Source of the DNA: Dorea longicatena
Lineage (GTDB): Bacteria; Bacillota; Clostridia; Lachnospirales; Lachnospiraceae
Length of the DNA: 64,000 nt
Direction of reading: 5' to 3'
Assembly: GCF_024168045.1 (NCBI RefSeq)
Contig: NZ_CP100126.1
Coordinates: 885,501 to 949,500 of the forward strand
Position 1 is the stretch's first letter. Every line of letters begins with the position of its first letter. The position numbers and the translations under genes are program-made. The notes beneath the pieces were generated by a model, which was not told the origin of the DNA, did not search any database, and worked only from the letters and a program-made list of their open reading frames with translations. This document shows positions 14,865-24,362 of the stretch, piece after piece.

Positions 14865-17800
14865 ATGAGACCGGTTAAGCTTATTATGTCAGCGTTCGGA
14901 TCATATGCCGGCAGAACAGAGATTGATTTTACAGAGATTCCCAATGGACTGTTTCTGATCACAGGAGATACAGGTGCAGGTAAGACTACGATCTTTGATG
15001 CAATCACATATGCGTTGTATGACAGGACCAGCGGCGGCACCAGAGATGGAAATATGATGCGGAGCCAGTATGCGGATGAAGGAACGGATACTTATGTTGA
15101 GTACACGTTTATATATCAAAAGAAACAATATAAGATACTAAGAAATCCGGAATATATGCGCCTGGGAAAAAGAAAATATGCAGACGGGTCACTGAGATAT
15201 GTGAAGGAGACCCCAAAGGTAGAACTGACACTGCCGGATGGAAGTGTATTCAAAGGAAAGAAGAGAGAGACGGATCAGAAGATCGTAGAAATTACAGGGC
15301 TGGATGCAGATCAGTTTACCCAGATTTCCATGATTGCACAGGGAGAATTTCTGAAGCTTCTGCTGGCTGAATCAAAAGAACGGAAAAAGATATTTTCCAG
15401 AATATTTCAGACACGCTTTTATTACAGAATACAGGAAGAATTGAAGAAACAGGCAGTACAGTTATATGTCAAACTGGAACAGAATCTGCAGGAAATGAAG
15501 CTTGAGATGGCCAGGACAGAGTATCCGGTGTGTGAGAACGGAAAAGAAACGGAGCTCAGCAGAAAATGGAAAGAAGTATCCGGACAGGATATTCCGGACA
15601 GAGACAGAATATCGGAGATACTAAAAGAAATCATCGGACAGGGAAGCCGATTGGAAAAGGCCTGCAAAAAAGAAGCAGACGGGGCACAGGTGCTTCTGGA
15701 AGATAAGAACCGTCTTCTGAAGGAAGCAGAACTTCTAGATCAGCTCTTTGATTCGTATGGACAGGTACTGAGCCATCTGAAAGAAAAAACAGCGGAAAAG
15801 GCAAAATATGAGCTTATGAAGGAGCAGATACAGTCCGGTAAGAGTGCAGAACGTGTCAGAACAGAGGAAAAGAGATATCTGGAAGAAGAAAAAAGGCTGA
15901 CAGAGTTAAAAACACAGGATCATAGTCTTCAAAAGAAATTACAGGAATGCAGACAATTGTTGCAGGAACTTACAGAAGATCAGAAAGAGGCTGTGAAAGA
16001 AAAGACAGAAAAAGAGATTGTACTGACCGAGAAAAAAGTGCGGATACAGGATGCAATTTTGCAATATGAGAGTATTAATAAAAAGCAGGAAACTTTGAAT
16101 AAACTTGCAGAAGAAATAAAAAAATATTTAAATCATGCAAGAATAATAAAAGAAAAGAATGAAATCCTGCAGAATAAGAGCGAAGAAATAATTGAATTTC
16201 TAAAGCAACATGAAGATGTTGAGATATGCATAAATGAATGCAGAAATAAAAAACAACAGACAGAAGAAAAAATGCGGCAATATAAGGAACTGGACAGACA
16301 GGAAAACAGAAAAGAACAATTAAAGGAAGACTGCGAAAGAGCAAAGAAAGAAGCTGAATGTGAACAGAAGAATTATGAACATGCATGGGCGGAATATGAA
16401 ATGAAGTATCAGAAGTTTCTGAAAGAACAGGCGGGAATACTGGCTTTGACACTGGAAGCAGGACAGCCTTGTCCGGTCTGTGGTTCCAGAGACCATCCTC
16501 AGATTACATTATTGAGTGACGAAGCACCGACACAGGCAGAAGTAGAATCTGCAAAGGAGGAAAGAGACAGGAAAGAAAAAACAAGAGATATAAAAGTCGC
16601 TGCATTCCGGGAATGTCTTGCAGGATACCAGGCAGCACAGGAAATCTGCCAGACGCTTCAAATGAACATAAAAGATGCGCCGGAAGACGGAGTTAAGACT
16701 AACTGGAAAAAGATTATGCAAAATCTGGGACAGACGTTTGCAGAAACAGAAGAACAATTAAAACAACTGGAACAGATTTCCGAAAAATGCAAAGCATTAA
16801 AGAAGAATCAGGAACAGATTGCGGAGCAGTCGGTGGAACTGGAAAGAAAAGAATGGGAAACGGACCAATGCCTGACGGAATCAAAGCTGGTATATACAAA
16901 AGTACAGGCTGAATATCAGACTGCGAAGGAGAAACTGCCATATGAGACCATAGAAGAAGCAGAAAAACATCTGGCACAGACAGTAGGAGCTTTGGAGCAG
17001 TTGAGAAAGAATTATGAGACAGTGACCAGACGTCTGACAGAAATGCAAAATAAAGAAAAGGAACTGGAAGGACGTAGTAAGACCGTGAAGACATCTGCTT
17101 TACAATCTCAGAAAGAAGCAGAGAAAAAGAAACTCCGTTATGAGCAGGTAATGAAGGCACAGGGATTTGCGGATGAGGAGAGTTATCATAGGAAATGCAT
17201 GAAGGAGACGGAACTGGAAGAAGCAGAACGGTGGACAGAAGCATATCAGAGAGAACTTCAGGAACTGGAAGCAAACAGAAAATTACTGGAACAGCAATTG
17301 AAGGGGAAAGAAAGGAAAGATATAGCGCAGATCAAACAGGAAATGAAAGAAGCATCTGAAGTGCTGGAGCAGATCCGCAGGGAATATATGAGGCTTCATA
17401 ATATCAATGAAAAGAATAGAGAAATCAGGGATAATCTGAGACGCAATTTTGAGAAGAACAGTGGACTGCAGAACCAGTATGAAATCATTGGTAATCTGAG
17501 TAAGACGGCGAATGGAAATCTGAGTGGAAGTGCAAAACTGGACTTCGAGACTTATATCCAGAGGCAATATTTTCGGCAGATCATACGTGCCGCAAATAAG
17601 AGGCTGATCCGTATGACATCCGGCGAATTCATTCTGCAATGCAGAGATGTTGAAAAGCTGGGAAGCCAGGGACAGGCCGGACTGGAACTGGATGTGTATC
17701 ATATGGCAACAGATACGATCAGAGATGTCAAAACCTTATCCGGCGGAGAATCTTTTATGGCAGCGCTGTCTATGGCATTGGGACTTTCTGATATAGTGCA

Positions 17801-18026
17801 GAATACAGCAGGTGCGATCCATCTGGATACGATGTTTATAGATGAAGGGTTCGGATCTCTGGATGATGCATCGAGAGATCAGGCAATTCGTGTACTGAAT
17901 GATCTTGCGGATAAAGACAGACTGGTGGGAATTATTTCACATGTAAATGAACTGAAAGAACAGATCGATCATAAGCTTGTAGTGAAAAAGACGGAAAAGG
18001 GAAGTTCTGTAAGCTGGTCGGTATAA
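14865..18026 (+). CDS. sbcC: Exonuclease SbcCD, ATPase subunit SbcC
   Basis: This SMC/Rad50-like ATPase is the partner of SbcD. The 1053 residues have Walker A GDTGAGKT at 34-41, then two long coiled-coil arms. These arms are very rich in K, E, Q and L (about 180-480 and 590-880). The zinc hook CPVC is at 536-539 between the arms. The ABC signature LSGGESF starts at 958, and Walker B IDEGFGSLDD at about 992. Every functional element is present. The gene abuts sbcD with no spacing and ends at a strong terminator. A physical point: SbcCD destroys long palindromes, and a large palindromic island lies about 800 bases upstream of this operon. Confidence 0.96.
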   Translation: MRPVKLIMSAFGSYAGRTEIDFTEIPNGLFLITGDTGAGKTTIFDAITYALYDRTSGGTRDGNMMRSQYADEGTDTYVEYTFIYQKKQYKILRNPEYMRLGKRKYADGSLRYVKETPKVELTLPDGSVFKGKKRETDQKIVEITGLDADQFTQISMIAQGEFLKLLLAESKERKKIFSRIFQTRFYYRIQEELKKQAVQLYVKLEQNLQEMKLEMARTEYPVCENGKETELSRKWKEVSGQDIPDRDRISEILKEIIGQGSRLEKACKKEADGAQVLLEDKNRLLKEAELLDQLFDSYGQVLSHLKEKTAEKAKYELMKEQIQSGKSAERVRTEEKRYLEEEKRLTELKTQDHSLQKKLQECRQLLQELTEDQKEAVKEKTEKEIVLTEKKVRIQDAILQYESINKKQETLNKLAEEIKKYLNHARIIKEKNEILQNKSEEIIEFLKQHEDVEICINECRNKKQQTEEKMRQYKELDRQENRKEQLKEDCERAKKEAECEQKNYEHAWAEYEMKYQKFLKEQAGILALTLEAGQPCPVCGSRDHPQITLLSDEAPTQAEVESAKEERDRKEKTRDIKVAAFRECLAGYQAAQEICQTLQMNIKDAPEDGVKTNWKKIMQNLGQTFAETEEQLKQLEQISEKCKALKKNQEQIAEQSVELERKEWETDQCLTESKLVYTKVQAEYQTAKEKLPYETIEEAEKHLAQTVGALEQLRKNYETVTRRLTEMQNKEKELEGRSKTVKTSALQSQKEAEKKKLRYEQVMKAQGFADEESYHRKCMKETELEEAERWTEAYQRELQELEANRKLLEQQLKGKERKDIAQIKQEMKEASEVLEQIRREYMRLHNINEKNREIRDNLRRNFEKNSGLQNQYEIIGNLSKTANGNLSGSAKLDFETYIQRQYFRQIIRAANKRLIRMTSGEFILQCRDVEKLGSQGQAGLELDVYHMATDTIRDVKTLSGGESFMAALSMALGLSDIVQNTAGAIHLDTMFIDEGFGSLDDASRDQAIRVLNDLADKDRLVGIISHVNELKEQIDHKLVVKKTEKGSSVSWSV

Positions 18027-18066
18027 GGACGGAAAATCTGTTATCGGATCCGTTATATACAGAGAT

Positions 18067-18125
18067 AAAAACAGGGAAGGTGTTGCATGATACGCAAGCG
18101 TTAGCAACAGCTTCCCTGTTTTTAT
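18067..18125. terminator. Bidirectional terminator between sbcC and pyrG
   Basis: AAACAGGGAAG (18069-18079) pairs with CTTCCCTGTTT (18111-18121), with an inner GTTGC/GCAAC stem and T or A runs on both sides. Confidence 0.88.
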
Positions 18126-18136
18126 TCGTTTAATAG

Positions 18137-19750
18137 TTATTTATGTTCTTCCTGATATTTCAGAGAAGCTTCGATAAATCCTCTGAACAATGGATGCGGT
18201 CTGTTCGGTCTTGATTTTAATTCCGGATGTGCCTGTGTGGCGATGAACCAAGGATGTTCAGGAATTTCAATCATTTCAACAATCCTTCCGTCCGGTGAGA
18301 GACCGGAGAGCTTCATGCCGTGAGAAGTAAGAGCCTCGCGGTAGTCATTATTGACCTCGTAACGATGACGGTGGCGCTCACTGATCTGATCTGTTCCGTA
18401 CATTTCGTAAGCTTTGGATGTCTTATCAAGTACACAAGGATAAGCCCCAAGTCTTAAAGTTCCGCCGATATCTTCAATGCCAATCTGCTCTGGCATGATA
18501 TGGATGACCGGATGAGTGGTGTTTGGATCAAGTTCTGCACTGTGAGCATCATTGTAACCGATGACATCTCTTGCAAATTCTACGATAGAAAGCTGCATTC
18601 CGAGGCAGAGACCTAAGAACGGTATATTGTGTGTACGTGCATATTTGATCGCCTCGATCTTTCCTTCGATACCACGGTTACCGAATCCGCCGGGAACCAG
18701 GATACCACTTACGTCACTAAATAATTCCTCGGCATTATCGGCAGTAACGGTTTCTGAATCGATCCATTTGATATTTACAGTAGCACGGCTGAAGATTCCA
18801 CCGTGTTTTAATGCTTCTACAACACTGATGTAAGCATCATGAAGCTGAATATATTTACCAACCAAAGCAACTGTGACTTCGGTGGTTGGATTCTTAAGGT
18901 AGTCGACCATTTCTGTCCAGTCTTTTAAATCCGGTTCCGGGCAGTCGAGGTGGAGACATTCACATACAACACCTGCAAGATTCTCTTCTTCCATTGCAAG
19001 AGGAGCTTCATACAGATATTCTACATCCAGATTCTGCAGTACATGATTAGACGGTACATTACAGAATAATGCGATTTTGTCTTTCAGTCCGACACCGAGT
19101 GGATATTCGGAACGGCATACCAGAATATCCGGCTGGATTCCCATTCCCTGAAGATCTTTAACGCTTGCCTGGGTAGGTTTTGTCTTCATTTCCTGAGAAG
19201 CCTTCAGATATGGAATCAGTGTGACATGAATCAGGATAACATTTTCACGTCCTTTTTCATGCTGGAACTGACGAATGGCTTCCAGGAAAGGCTGACTTTC
19301 GATGTCACCAACGGTTCCGCCGACTTCAATAATGGCAATTTCCGTATTCTCAGCGGCTGGATTGCGATAAAAACGGGATTTGATTTCATTTGTAATATGT
19401 GGGATAACCTGAACCGTTCCTCCGCCAAAATCTCCACGGCGTTCCTTCTGAAGAACAGACCAGTAAATCTTACCGGTTGTTACGTTGGAATTCTTGCTCA
19501 GACTTTCATCGATGAATCTTTCATAATGTCCAAGGTCAAGGTCGGTCTCAGCACCATCATCAGTTACAAATACTTCACCATGCTGTACAGGGTTCATAGT
19601 ACCAGGGTCAATGTTGATGTACGGATCGAATTTCTGCATTGTAACTGTGTAACCACGAGCTTTCAGCAGACGTCCGAGAGATGCGGCTGTAATCCCCTTA
19701 CCTAATCCAGATACTACACCGCCTGTAACGAATACGTATTTTACTGCCAT
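18137..19750 (-). CDS. pyrG: CTP synthase
   Basis: This enzyme makes CTP from UTP, glutamine and ATP. The 537 residues are the expected length. The N-terminal synthetase domain opens [21 protein letters not shown] with the P-loop, then [15 protein letters not shown]. The C-terminal glutaminase domain has the oxyanion block GGFGNRG and the nucleophile in [11 protein letters not shown]. It ends with HPE in [10 protein letters not shown], the catalytic triad residues. An AAGGAGG site precedes ATG. It lies 66 bases after the DUF1846 gene on the same strand, so the two may share a transcript. Confidence 0.98.
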   Translation of the reverse strand: MAVKYVFVTGGVVSGLGKGITAASLGRLLKARGYTVTMQKFDPYINIDPGTMNPVQHGEVFVTDDGAETDLDLGHYERFIDESLSKNSNVTTGKIYWSVLQKERRGDFGGGTVQVIPHITNEIKSRFYRNPAAENTEIAIIEVGGTVGDIESQPFLEAIRQFQHEKGRENVILIHVTLIPYLKASQEMKTKPTQASVKDLQGMGIQPDILVCRSEYPLGVGLKDKIALFCNVPSNHVLQNLDVEYLYEAPLAMEEENLAGVVCECLHLDCPEPDLKDWTEMVDYLKNPTTEVTVALVGKYIQLHDAYISVVEALKHGGIFSRATVNIKWIDSETVTADNAEELFSDVSGILVPGGFGNRGIEGKIEAIKYARTHNIPFLGLCLGMQLSIVEFARDVIGYNDAHSAELDPNTTHPVIHIMPEQIGIEDIGGTLRLGAYPCVLDKTSKAYEMYGTDQISERHRHRYEVNNDYREALTSHGMKLSGLSPDGRIVEMIEIPEHPWFIATQAHPELKSRPNRPHPLFRGFIEASLKYQEEHK

Positions 19751-19816
19751 AACTTCCTCCTTAAGTCAAAATTAGTTTCTCTGTTATATAAAGTGTTCAA
19801 AAAAAATACTTTAAGA

Positions 19817-21310
19817 TTATACACCTTTGTTATTAAAAAATACAGAGTTTTTTTCATATTTTGCTTCAAAAGTTGCCTGAATAGACAGCAGTTTGAATTG
19901 TTTGATGTCTACAGACCCCGGCATAACAGATACATGAGCCTGACAGCCTTTTAATTTAGGAAGCTGTTCCATCGCAAGTTTTGCATCTTCACTGGTAGCA
20001 GCACTTACAGAAAGGGCAATCAGAACTTCATCGGTATGAAGGCGTGGATTGCGGCTTCCCAGATATTTTGTTTTCAGACTCTGGATTGGTTCGATCGCCT
20101 GTGGAGAGATGATCTTGATCTCATGTCCGATACCTGCAAGTTCTTTTAATGCATTCAAAAGAAGAGCAGAGCATGCGCCAAGAAGATCCGATGTCTTGCC
20201 TGTCACGATCGAGCCGTCTGGGAGTTCCAGTGCAGCTGCAGGCCCGCCTGTACGCTCGGATTCGGTGAGAGCCGCATCGACTACCGGACGGTCATGAACG
20301 GTAATATCTGCCTGGTTCATTAACATTTCTAATTTATAAGTTTCTTCTTCAGAGCATGCGCCGAGAAGAAGTCTTCTCCTGGACGCATAGTATCTGCGGA
20401 TGATTTCCTGACAGGAAGCGTTTCTACACGCGTCATCATTGCAGATACAGTTGCCAGCCATATTTACCCCCATATCTGTTGGGGATTTGTAAGGACTTTC
20501 TCCGTAGATGCGCTGGAACATGGCATTTAATACAGGGAAAATCTCTACATCACGGTTATAGTTGATCGTTGTCTCACCATAGGCTTCCAGGTGGAACGGA
20601 TCTATCATATTAATATCATTCAGGTCGGCCGTAGCTGCCTCGTAAGCCAGGTTGACCGGATGTTTTAACGGAATATTCCAGATTGGAAATGTCTCAAATT
20701 TGGCGTAACCTGCTTTGATTCCGTGCTTGTGTTCATGATATAATTGTGACAGGCAGACAGCCATCTTTCCACTTCCAGGTCCCGGAGCAGTCACAACGAC
20801 CAGAGGACGGCTTGTTTCTATATAATCATTTTTTCCGTAACCATCGTCACTTACGATAAAAGGTACATTTGTCGGATATCCGGGAATCAGGTAGTGACGG
20901 TACACTTTGATGCCAAGCTTTTCCAGACGATTTTTGAATAATTCGGCACTTTCCTGTGCGTTATATTTGGTAATAACGACACTTCCGACATAGAGCCCAA
21001 GTCCCTGATAGATATGCATCAGGCGGAGTACATCGGAATCATACGTGATACCAAGGTCACCACGGATCTTATTCTTTTCAATATCTTCAGCGCTGATGAC
21101 GATGACGATTTCGGCCTGATCGGACAGCTCGCATAACATACGGAGTTTGCTGTCAGGCTGGAATCCAGGAAGAACTCTGGAGGCATGGAAATCATCAAAA
21201 AGTTTGCCTCCGAATTCTAGATACAGTTTGTTGTCAAATTGTCCGATACGTTCACGGATATGTTCAGACTGCATCTTCAGGTATTTTTCATTATCGAATC
21301 CAATTTTCAT
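19817..21310 (-). CDS. DUF1846 (UPF0371) family protein
   Basis: The 497 residues match the conserved DUF1846 family, common in Firmicutes and Fusobacteria. Signs are the opening KIGFDNEKYLKMQSEHIRERI, the block VVTAPGPGSGKMAVCLSQLYHEH and the cysteine-containing NCICNDDACRNASCQEI. The glycine-rich GPGSGK stretch suggests nucleotide or phosphate binding, and some members have solved structures, but no reaction is established that I can name. It is divergent from ftsH with a candidate promoter in the shared region, and lies upstream of pyrG. A link to nucleotide metabolism is only suggested by position. Confidence 0.85.
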   Translation of the reverse strand: MKIGFDNEKYLKMQSEHIRERIGQFDNKLYLEFGGKLFDDFHASRVLPGFQPDSKLRMLCELSDQAEIVIVISAEDIEKNKIRGDLGITYDSDVLRLMHIYQGLGLYVGSVVITKYNAQESAELFKNRLEKLGIKVYRHYLIPGYPTNVPFIVSDDGYGKNDYIETSRPLVVVTAPGPGSGKMAVCLSQLYHEHKHGIKAGYAKFETFPIWNIPLKHPVNLAYEAATADLNDINMIDPFHLEAYGETTINYNRDVEIFPVLNAMFQRIYGESPYKSPTDMGVNMAGNCICNDDACRNASCQEIIRRYYASRRRLLLGACSEEETYKLEMLMNQADITVHDRPVVDAALTESERTGGPAAALELPDGSIVTGKTSDLLGACSALLLNALKELAGIGHEIKIISPQAIEPIQSLKTKYLGSRNPRLHTDEVLIALSVSAATSEDAKLAMEQLPKLKGCQAHVSVMPGSVDIKQFKLLSIQATFEAKYEKNSVFFNNKGV

Positions 21311-21391
21311 AAGTACATTCCCTCATCTAAAATATATTTGATTTTTTATAGTGGAAAATCTGCCGGAATCGGCATAAGCATTTTCATTTCA

Positions 21392-21421
21392 AGTATACTA
21401 CAACACATAGGAAGTTTACAA
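21392..21421 (-). promoter_or_regulatory. Promoter of the DUF1846 gene
   Basis: On the minus strand, TTGTAA (21421-21416), an 18-base spacer and TATACT (21397-21392). Confidence 0.5.
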
Positions 21422-21440
21422 TCTTTTCATAATGTTTTTA

Positions 21441-21469
21441 TTGATTTCTAACATAGTGGTCTTTATAAT
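21441..21469 (+). promoter_or_regulatory. Promoter of ftsH
   Basis: TTGATT, a 17-base spacer and a perfect TATAAT, 25 bases before the ftsH ATG. The leader is very short and holds only the AGGAGG ribosome site. Confidence 0.7.
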
Positions 21470-21493
21470 AATTAGTTATACAGGAGGATTAAA

Positions 21494-23467
21494 ATGGACA
21501 ACCAAAATAATAAGAATAACAAGAATAATAAACAAGGTATTTCGTTTATTTTATTGGTCACAGTTATTACATCGATTCTTGTGGTTGCACTGTTCCAGTT
21601 TCAGGGAATGACCTCTGCAAAAGAGATTACTTATAATAAATTCCTGAAGATGGTAGATGACGGCAAGGTCAAAAAAGTAGAGATTCAGAGTGATAAGATC
21701 ATGATTGTCACGAAGAAGGATAAGGACAGTGGAATTTCACAGGAATATTATACCGGAGTTGTGAATGATGACGAACTGACCAACCGTCTGGAAAAAGCCG
21801 GTGTAGAATTTAATCAGGAGATTCCGGATACCACATCCGCGGTAGCAATGAACGTTATCTTAACATTCCTGCCAATCGCATTCTTTGTCGGAATGATCGT
21901 CTGGATGACAAAGCGTATGTCAAAAGGCGGCGGCATGATGGGAATCGGTAAGAGCAATGCCAAGATGTATGTAGAGAAGCAGACAGGTGTGACATTTAAA
22001 GATGTGGCCGGTCAGGATGAAGCAAAAGAGTCCTTACAGGAAGTAGTAGATTTTCTGCATAATCCCGGGAAATATACGAGTGTCGGTGCAAAGCTTCCGA
22101 AGGGAGCGTTGTTAGTCGGTCCTCCGGGAACCGGTAAGACACTTTTGGCGAAAGCAGTAGCCGGTGAAGCAAAGGTACCATTCTTCTCACTGAGCGGTTC
22201 AGCATTTGTGGAAATGTATGTCGGGGTAGGAGCATCCAGGGTACGTGATCTGTTTAAACAGGCTCAGCAGATGGCACCATGTATCATTTTCATTGATGAG
22301 ATTGATGCAATCGGTAAGAGCCGTGACAATCAGATGGGCGGCAACGATGAGCGTGAACAGACACTGAACCAGCTTCTTGCGGAGATGGATGGATTTGAAA
22401 GCAATAAAGGACTGGTGCTTCTTGCAGCAACCAACAGACCGGAGATCCTGGATCCTGCGTTATTGAGACCAGGACGTTTTGACAGACGAATCATCGTGGA
22501 AAAACCAGATCTGAAAGGACGTGTAGAGGTCCTGAAGGTACATTCTAAAGATGTAAAGATGGATGAGACTGTTAATCTGGAAGAGATTGCACTGGCAACT
22601 TCAGGAGCAGTTGGTTCCGATCTCGCCAATATGATCAATGAGGCAGCAATCAATGCAGTAAAACATGGAAGAAATGCAGTGTGTCAGTCAGACTTATTTG
22701 AAGCAGTAGAAGTAGTACTTGTAGGAAAAGAGAAGAAAGACCGGATTATGAGTCAGGAAGAACGGAGAATCGTTTCCTACCATGAAGTCGGACATGCGCT
22801 GGTAAGCGCATTGCAGAAAGATGCGGAACCGGTACAGAAGATTACGATTGTTCCACGTACGATGGGAGCACTTGGTTATGTTATGCAGACTCCGGAGGAA
22901 GAAAAATTCCTGAATACGAAGAAGGAACTTCAGGCGATGTTAGTCGGATTGCTTGCAGGACGTGCCGCAGAAGAAGTGGTATTTGATACGGTTACAACGG
23001 GAGCTTCCAATGATATCGAGAAAGCAACAAGCGTTGCAAGAGCCATGATCACACAGTATGGTATGAGTGAGAAGTTCGGACTGATCGGTCTGGAATCCAT
23101 TCAGAACCGTTATCTGGACGGACGTCCGGTCAGCAACTGTGGACAGCAGACAGCATCCGAGATTGATGAAGAAGTCATGAAGATGCTGAAAGATGCCTAT
23201 GAAGAAGCAAAACAACTGCTGAGAGATCACAGACAGTCACTGGATAGGATTGCGGCATTCCTGATCGAAAAAGAGACGATCACCGGAAAAGAATTTATGG
23301 AAATCTTCCATGAAGTAGAAGGAATTGATCCGGATGCACCGAAGAAGGAAGAAGCAAGAATCGGTATGAATCCGGTAGAAGGTGAAGGGTTTGTTATGAA
23401 ATCTGCAGATGATACAGCCGAAGAACCTGTTGAAGCAATAAAGGAAGTTGTCTGCGAAGAAGAATAA
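21494..23467 (+). CDS. ftsH: ATP-dependent zinc metalloprotease FtsH
   Basis: FtsH is a membrane-bound AAA+ protease that degrades unassembled membrane proteins and some regulators. The 657 residues start with an asparagine/lysine-rich N-terminus and TM1 (about 15-34). An extracytoplasmic domain and TM2 (about 116-137) follow. The AAA module has Walker A GPPGTGKT at 209-216, Walker B IIFIDEIDAIG and the second region of homology ATNRPEILDPALLRPGRFDR. The zinc protease site HEVGH is at 430-434. The C-terminus is acidic. It is monocistronic, with its own promoter and terminator. Confidence 0.97.
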   Translation: MDNQNNKNNKNNKQGISFILLVTVITSILVVALFQFQGMTSAKEITYNKFLKMVDDGKVKKVEIQSDKIMIVTKKDKDSGISQEYYTGVVNDDELTNRLEKAGVEFNQEIPDTTSAVAMNVILTFLPIAFFVGMIVWMTKRMSKGGGMMGIGKSNAKMYVEKQTGVTFKDVAGQDEAKESLQEVVDFLHNPGKYTSVGAKLPKGALLVGPPGTGKTLLAKAVAGEAKVPFFSLSGSAFVEMYVGVGASRVRDLFKQAQQMAPCIIFIDEIDAIGKSRDNQMGGNDEREQTLNQLLAEMDGFESNKGLVLLAATNRPEILDPALLRPGRFDRRIIVEKPDLKGRVEVLKVHSKDVKMDETVNLEEIALATSGAVGSDLANMINEAAINAVKHGRNAVCQSDLFEAVEVVLVGKEKKDRIMSQEERRIVSYHEVGHALVSALQKDAEPVQKITIVPRTMGALGYVMQTPEEEKFLNTKKELQAMLVGLLAGRAAEEVVFDTVTTGASNDIEKATSVARAMITQYGMSEKFGLIGLESIQNRYLDGRPVSNCGQQTASEIDEEVMKMLKDAYEEAKQLLRDHRQSLDRIAAFLIEKETITGKEFMEIFHEVEGIDPDAPKKEEARIGMNPVEGEGFVMKSADDTAEEPVEAIKEVVCEEE

Positions 23468-23492
23468 GTATAAAGAGAATAGATATACGAGG

Positions 23493-23535
23493 AAAGATAC
23501 AGGGTAAAGTTTGAGAAGGCCCTGTATCTTTTTTC
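23493..23535 (+). terminator. Terminator after ftsH
   Basis: AAAGATACAGGG pairs with CCCTGTATCTTT around a 15-base loop, followed by a T-rich run. Confidence 0.88.
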
Positions 23536-23564
23536 TTTTCAATTATATCTGCCTGGTATATAAT
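23536..23564 (+). promoter_or_regulatory. Promoter of cobI with bracketing inverted repeat
   Basis: TTTTCA, a 17-base spacer and a perfect TATAAT (23559-23564). CTGCCT (23549-23554) and AGGCAG (23565-23570) form a 6-10-6 inverted repeat around the -10 box. Confidence 0.45.
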
Positions 23565-23596
23565 AGGCAGGATGAGAGTATTCTGGAGGAAAGAGT

Positions 23597-24298
23597 ATGA
23601 AGGGAAGATTATTCGGAGTTGGAGTCGGACCAGGAGATCCGGAACTTATGACATATAAAGCAGTGCGTATCATAAAGGAATGCCAAGTGCTCGCAGTGCC
23701 TGCGAGAGGCAGGAAACATGCGGTCAGCTACAGGATTGCAGCGGAGATGATAGAGAACATGGAAGAAAAAGAATTCCTGGATCTGGATACGCCGATGACA
23801 AAGGACAGACAGATTCTGGATCGAAATTATGAAAATGCAGCAGGGAGAATTATAGAAGAACTGGAAAAAGGGAAGGATGTAGCATATCTGACGCTGGGAG
23901 ATCCGACAATCTATTCGACTTATATGTACATCCACCGCATAATAAAAGCAAAAGGGTATGAGACAACGATCATCAGCGGAATTCCGTCCTTTTGTGCTGC
24001 AGCGGCGAGAATGGATGACAGTCTTGTTGACCGGGCAGAAGAACTTCATGTAATCCCATCCAGCTATGGGATGGAAGCGGCACTAAACTATTCCGGTACA
24101 AAGATTCTGATGAAGTCCGCATCCGGAATAAGTGAAGTAAAGAGGACTCTGGAAGAAAAAGACGGAAATGTGAATGTAAAGATGATAGAAAACTGTGGAA
24201 TGCCAGAGGAGCGGATCTATGAAAGAATAGAAGATGTTCCGGAGCAGGCAGGCTATTATTCTTTATTGATTGTAAAAGAGTCGGAAAAAGAGCGATAA
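23597..24298 (+). CDS. cobI: Precorrin-2 C20-methyltransferase
   Basis: The 233 residues carry the tetrapyrrole methylase fold. GVGVGPGDPELMTYKA (about 6-21) is the SAM-binding loop, followed by AYLTLGDPTIYSTYMY and ISGIPSFCAAAAR. The combination, with VPARGRKH near residue 35, matches CobI/CbiL, which methylates C-20 of (cobalt-)precorrin-2 in cobalamin synthesis. No other cobalamin gene is in the window, so the rest of the pathway would have to lie elsewhere. Whether it acts in the cobalt-early or cobalt-late route cannot be read here; the anaerobic form (CbiL) is likelier in this organism. GGAGGAAAG precedes the ATG. Confidence 0.88.
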   Translation: MKGRLFGVGVGPGDPELMTYKAVRIIKECQVLAVPARGRKHAVSYRIAAEMIENMEEKEFLDLDTPMTKDRQILDRNYENAAGRIIEELEKGKDVAYLTLGDPTIYSTYMYIHRIIKAKGYETTIISGIPSFCAAAARMDDSLVDRAEELHVIPSSYGMEAALNYSGTKILMKSASGISEVKRTLEEKDGNVNVKMIENCGMPEERIYERIEDVPEQAGYYSLLIVKESEKER

Positions 24299-24362
24299 CA
24301 GGATTCAAAAAATCAGAGAAGATGTTTAGAATTAGAAAATAGAAAATATACAGGAGACGTAT

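Noticed and set aside
19751..19844. A pyrG promoter at TATAAT on the minus strand over the end of the DUF1846 gene
   Set aside because: The -10 is perfect but the -35 region (TGTATT) is poor. I left it uncalled and treat pyrG as possibly co-transcribed.
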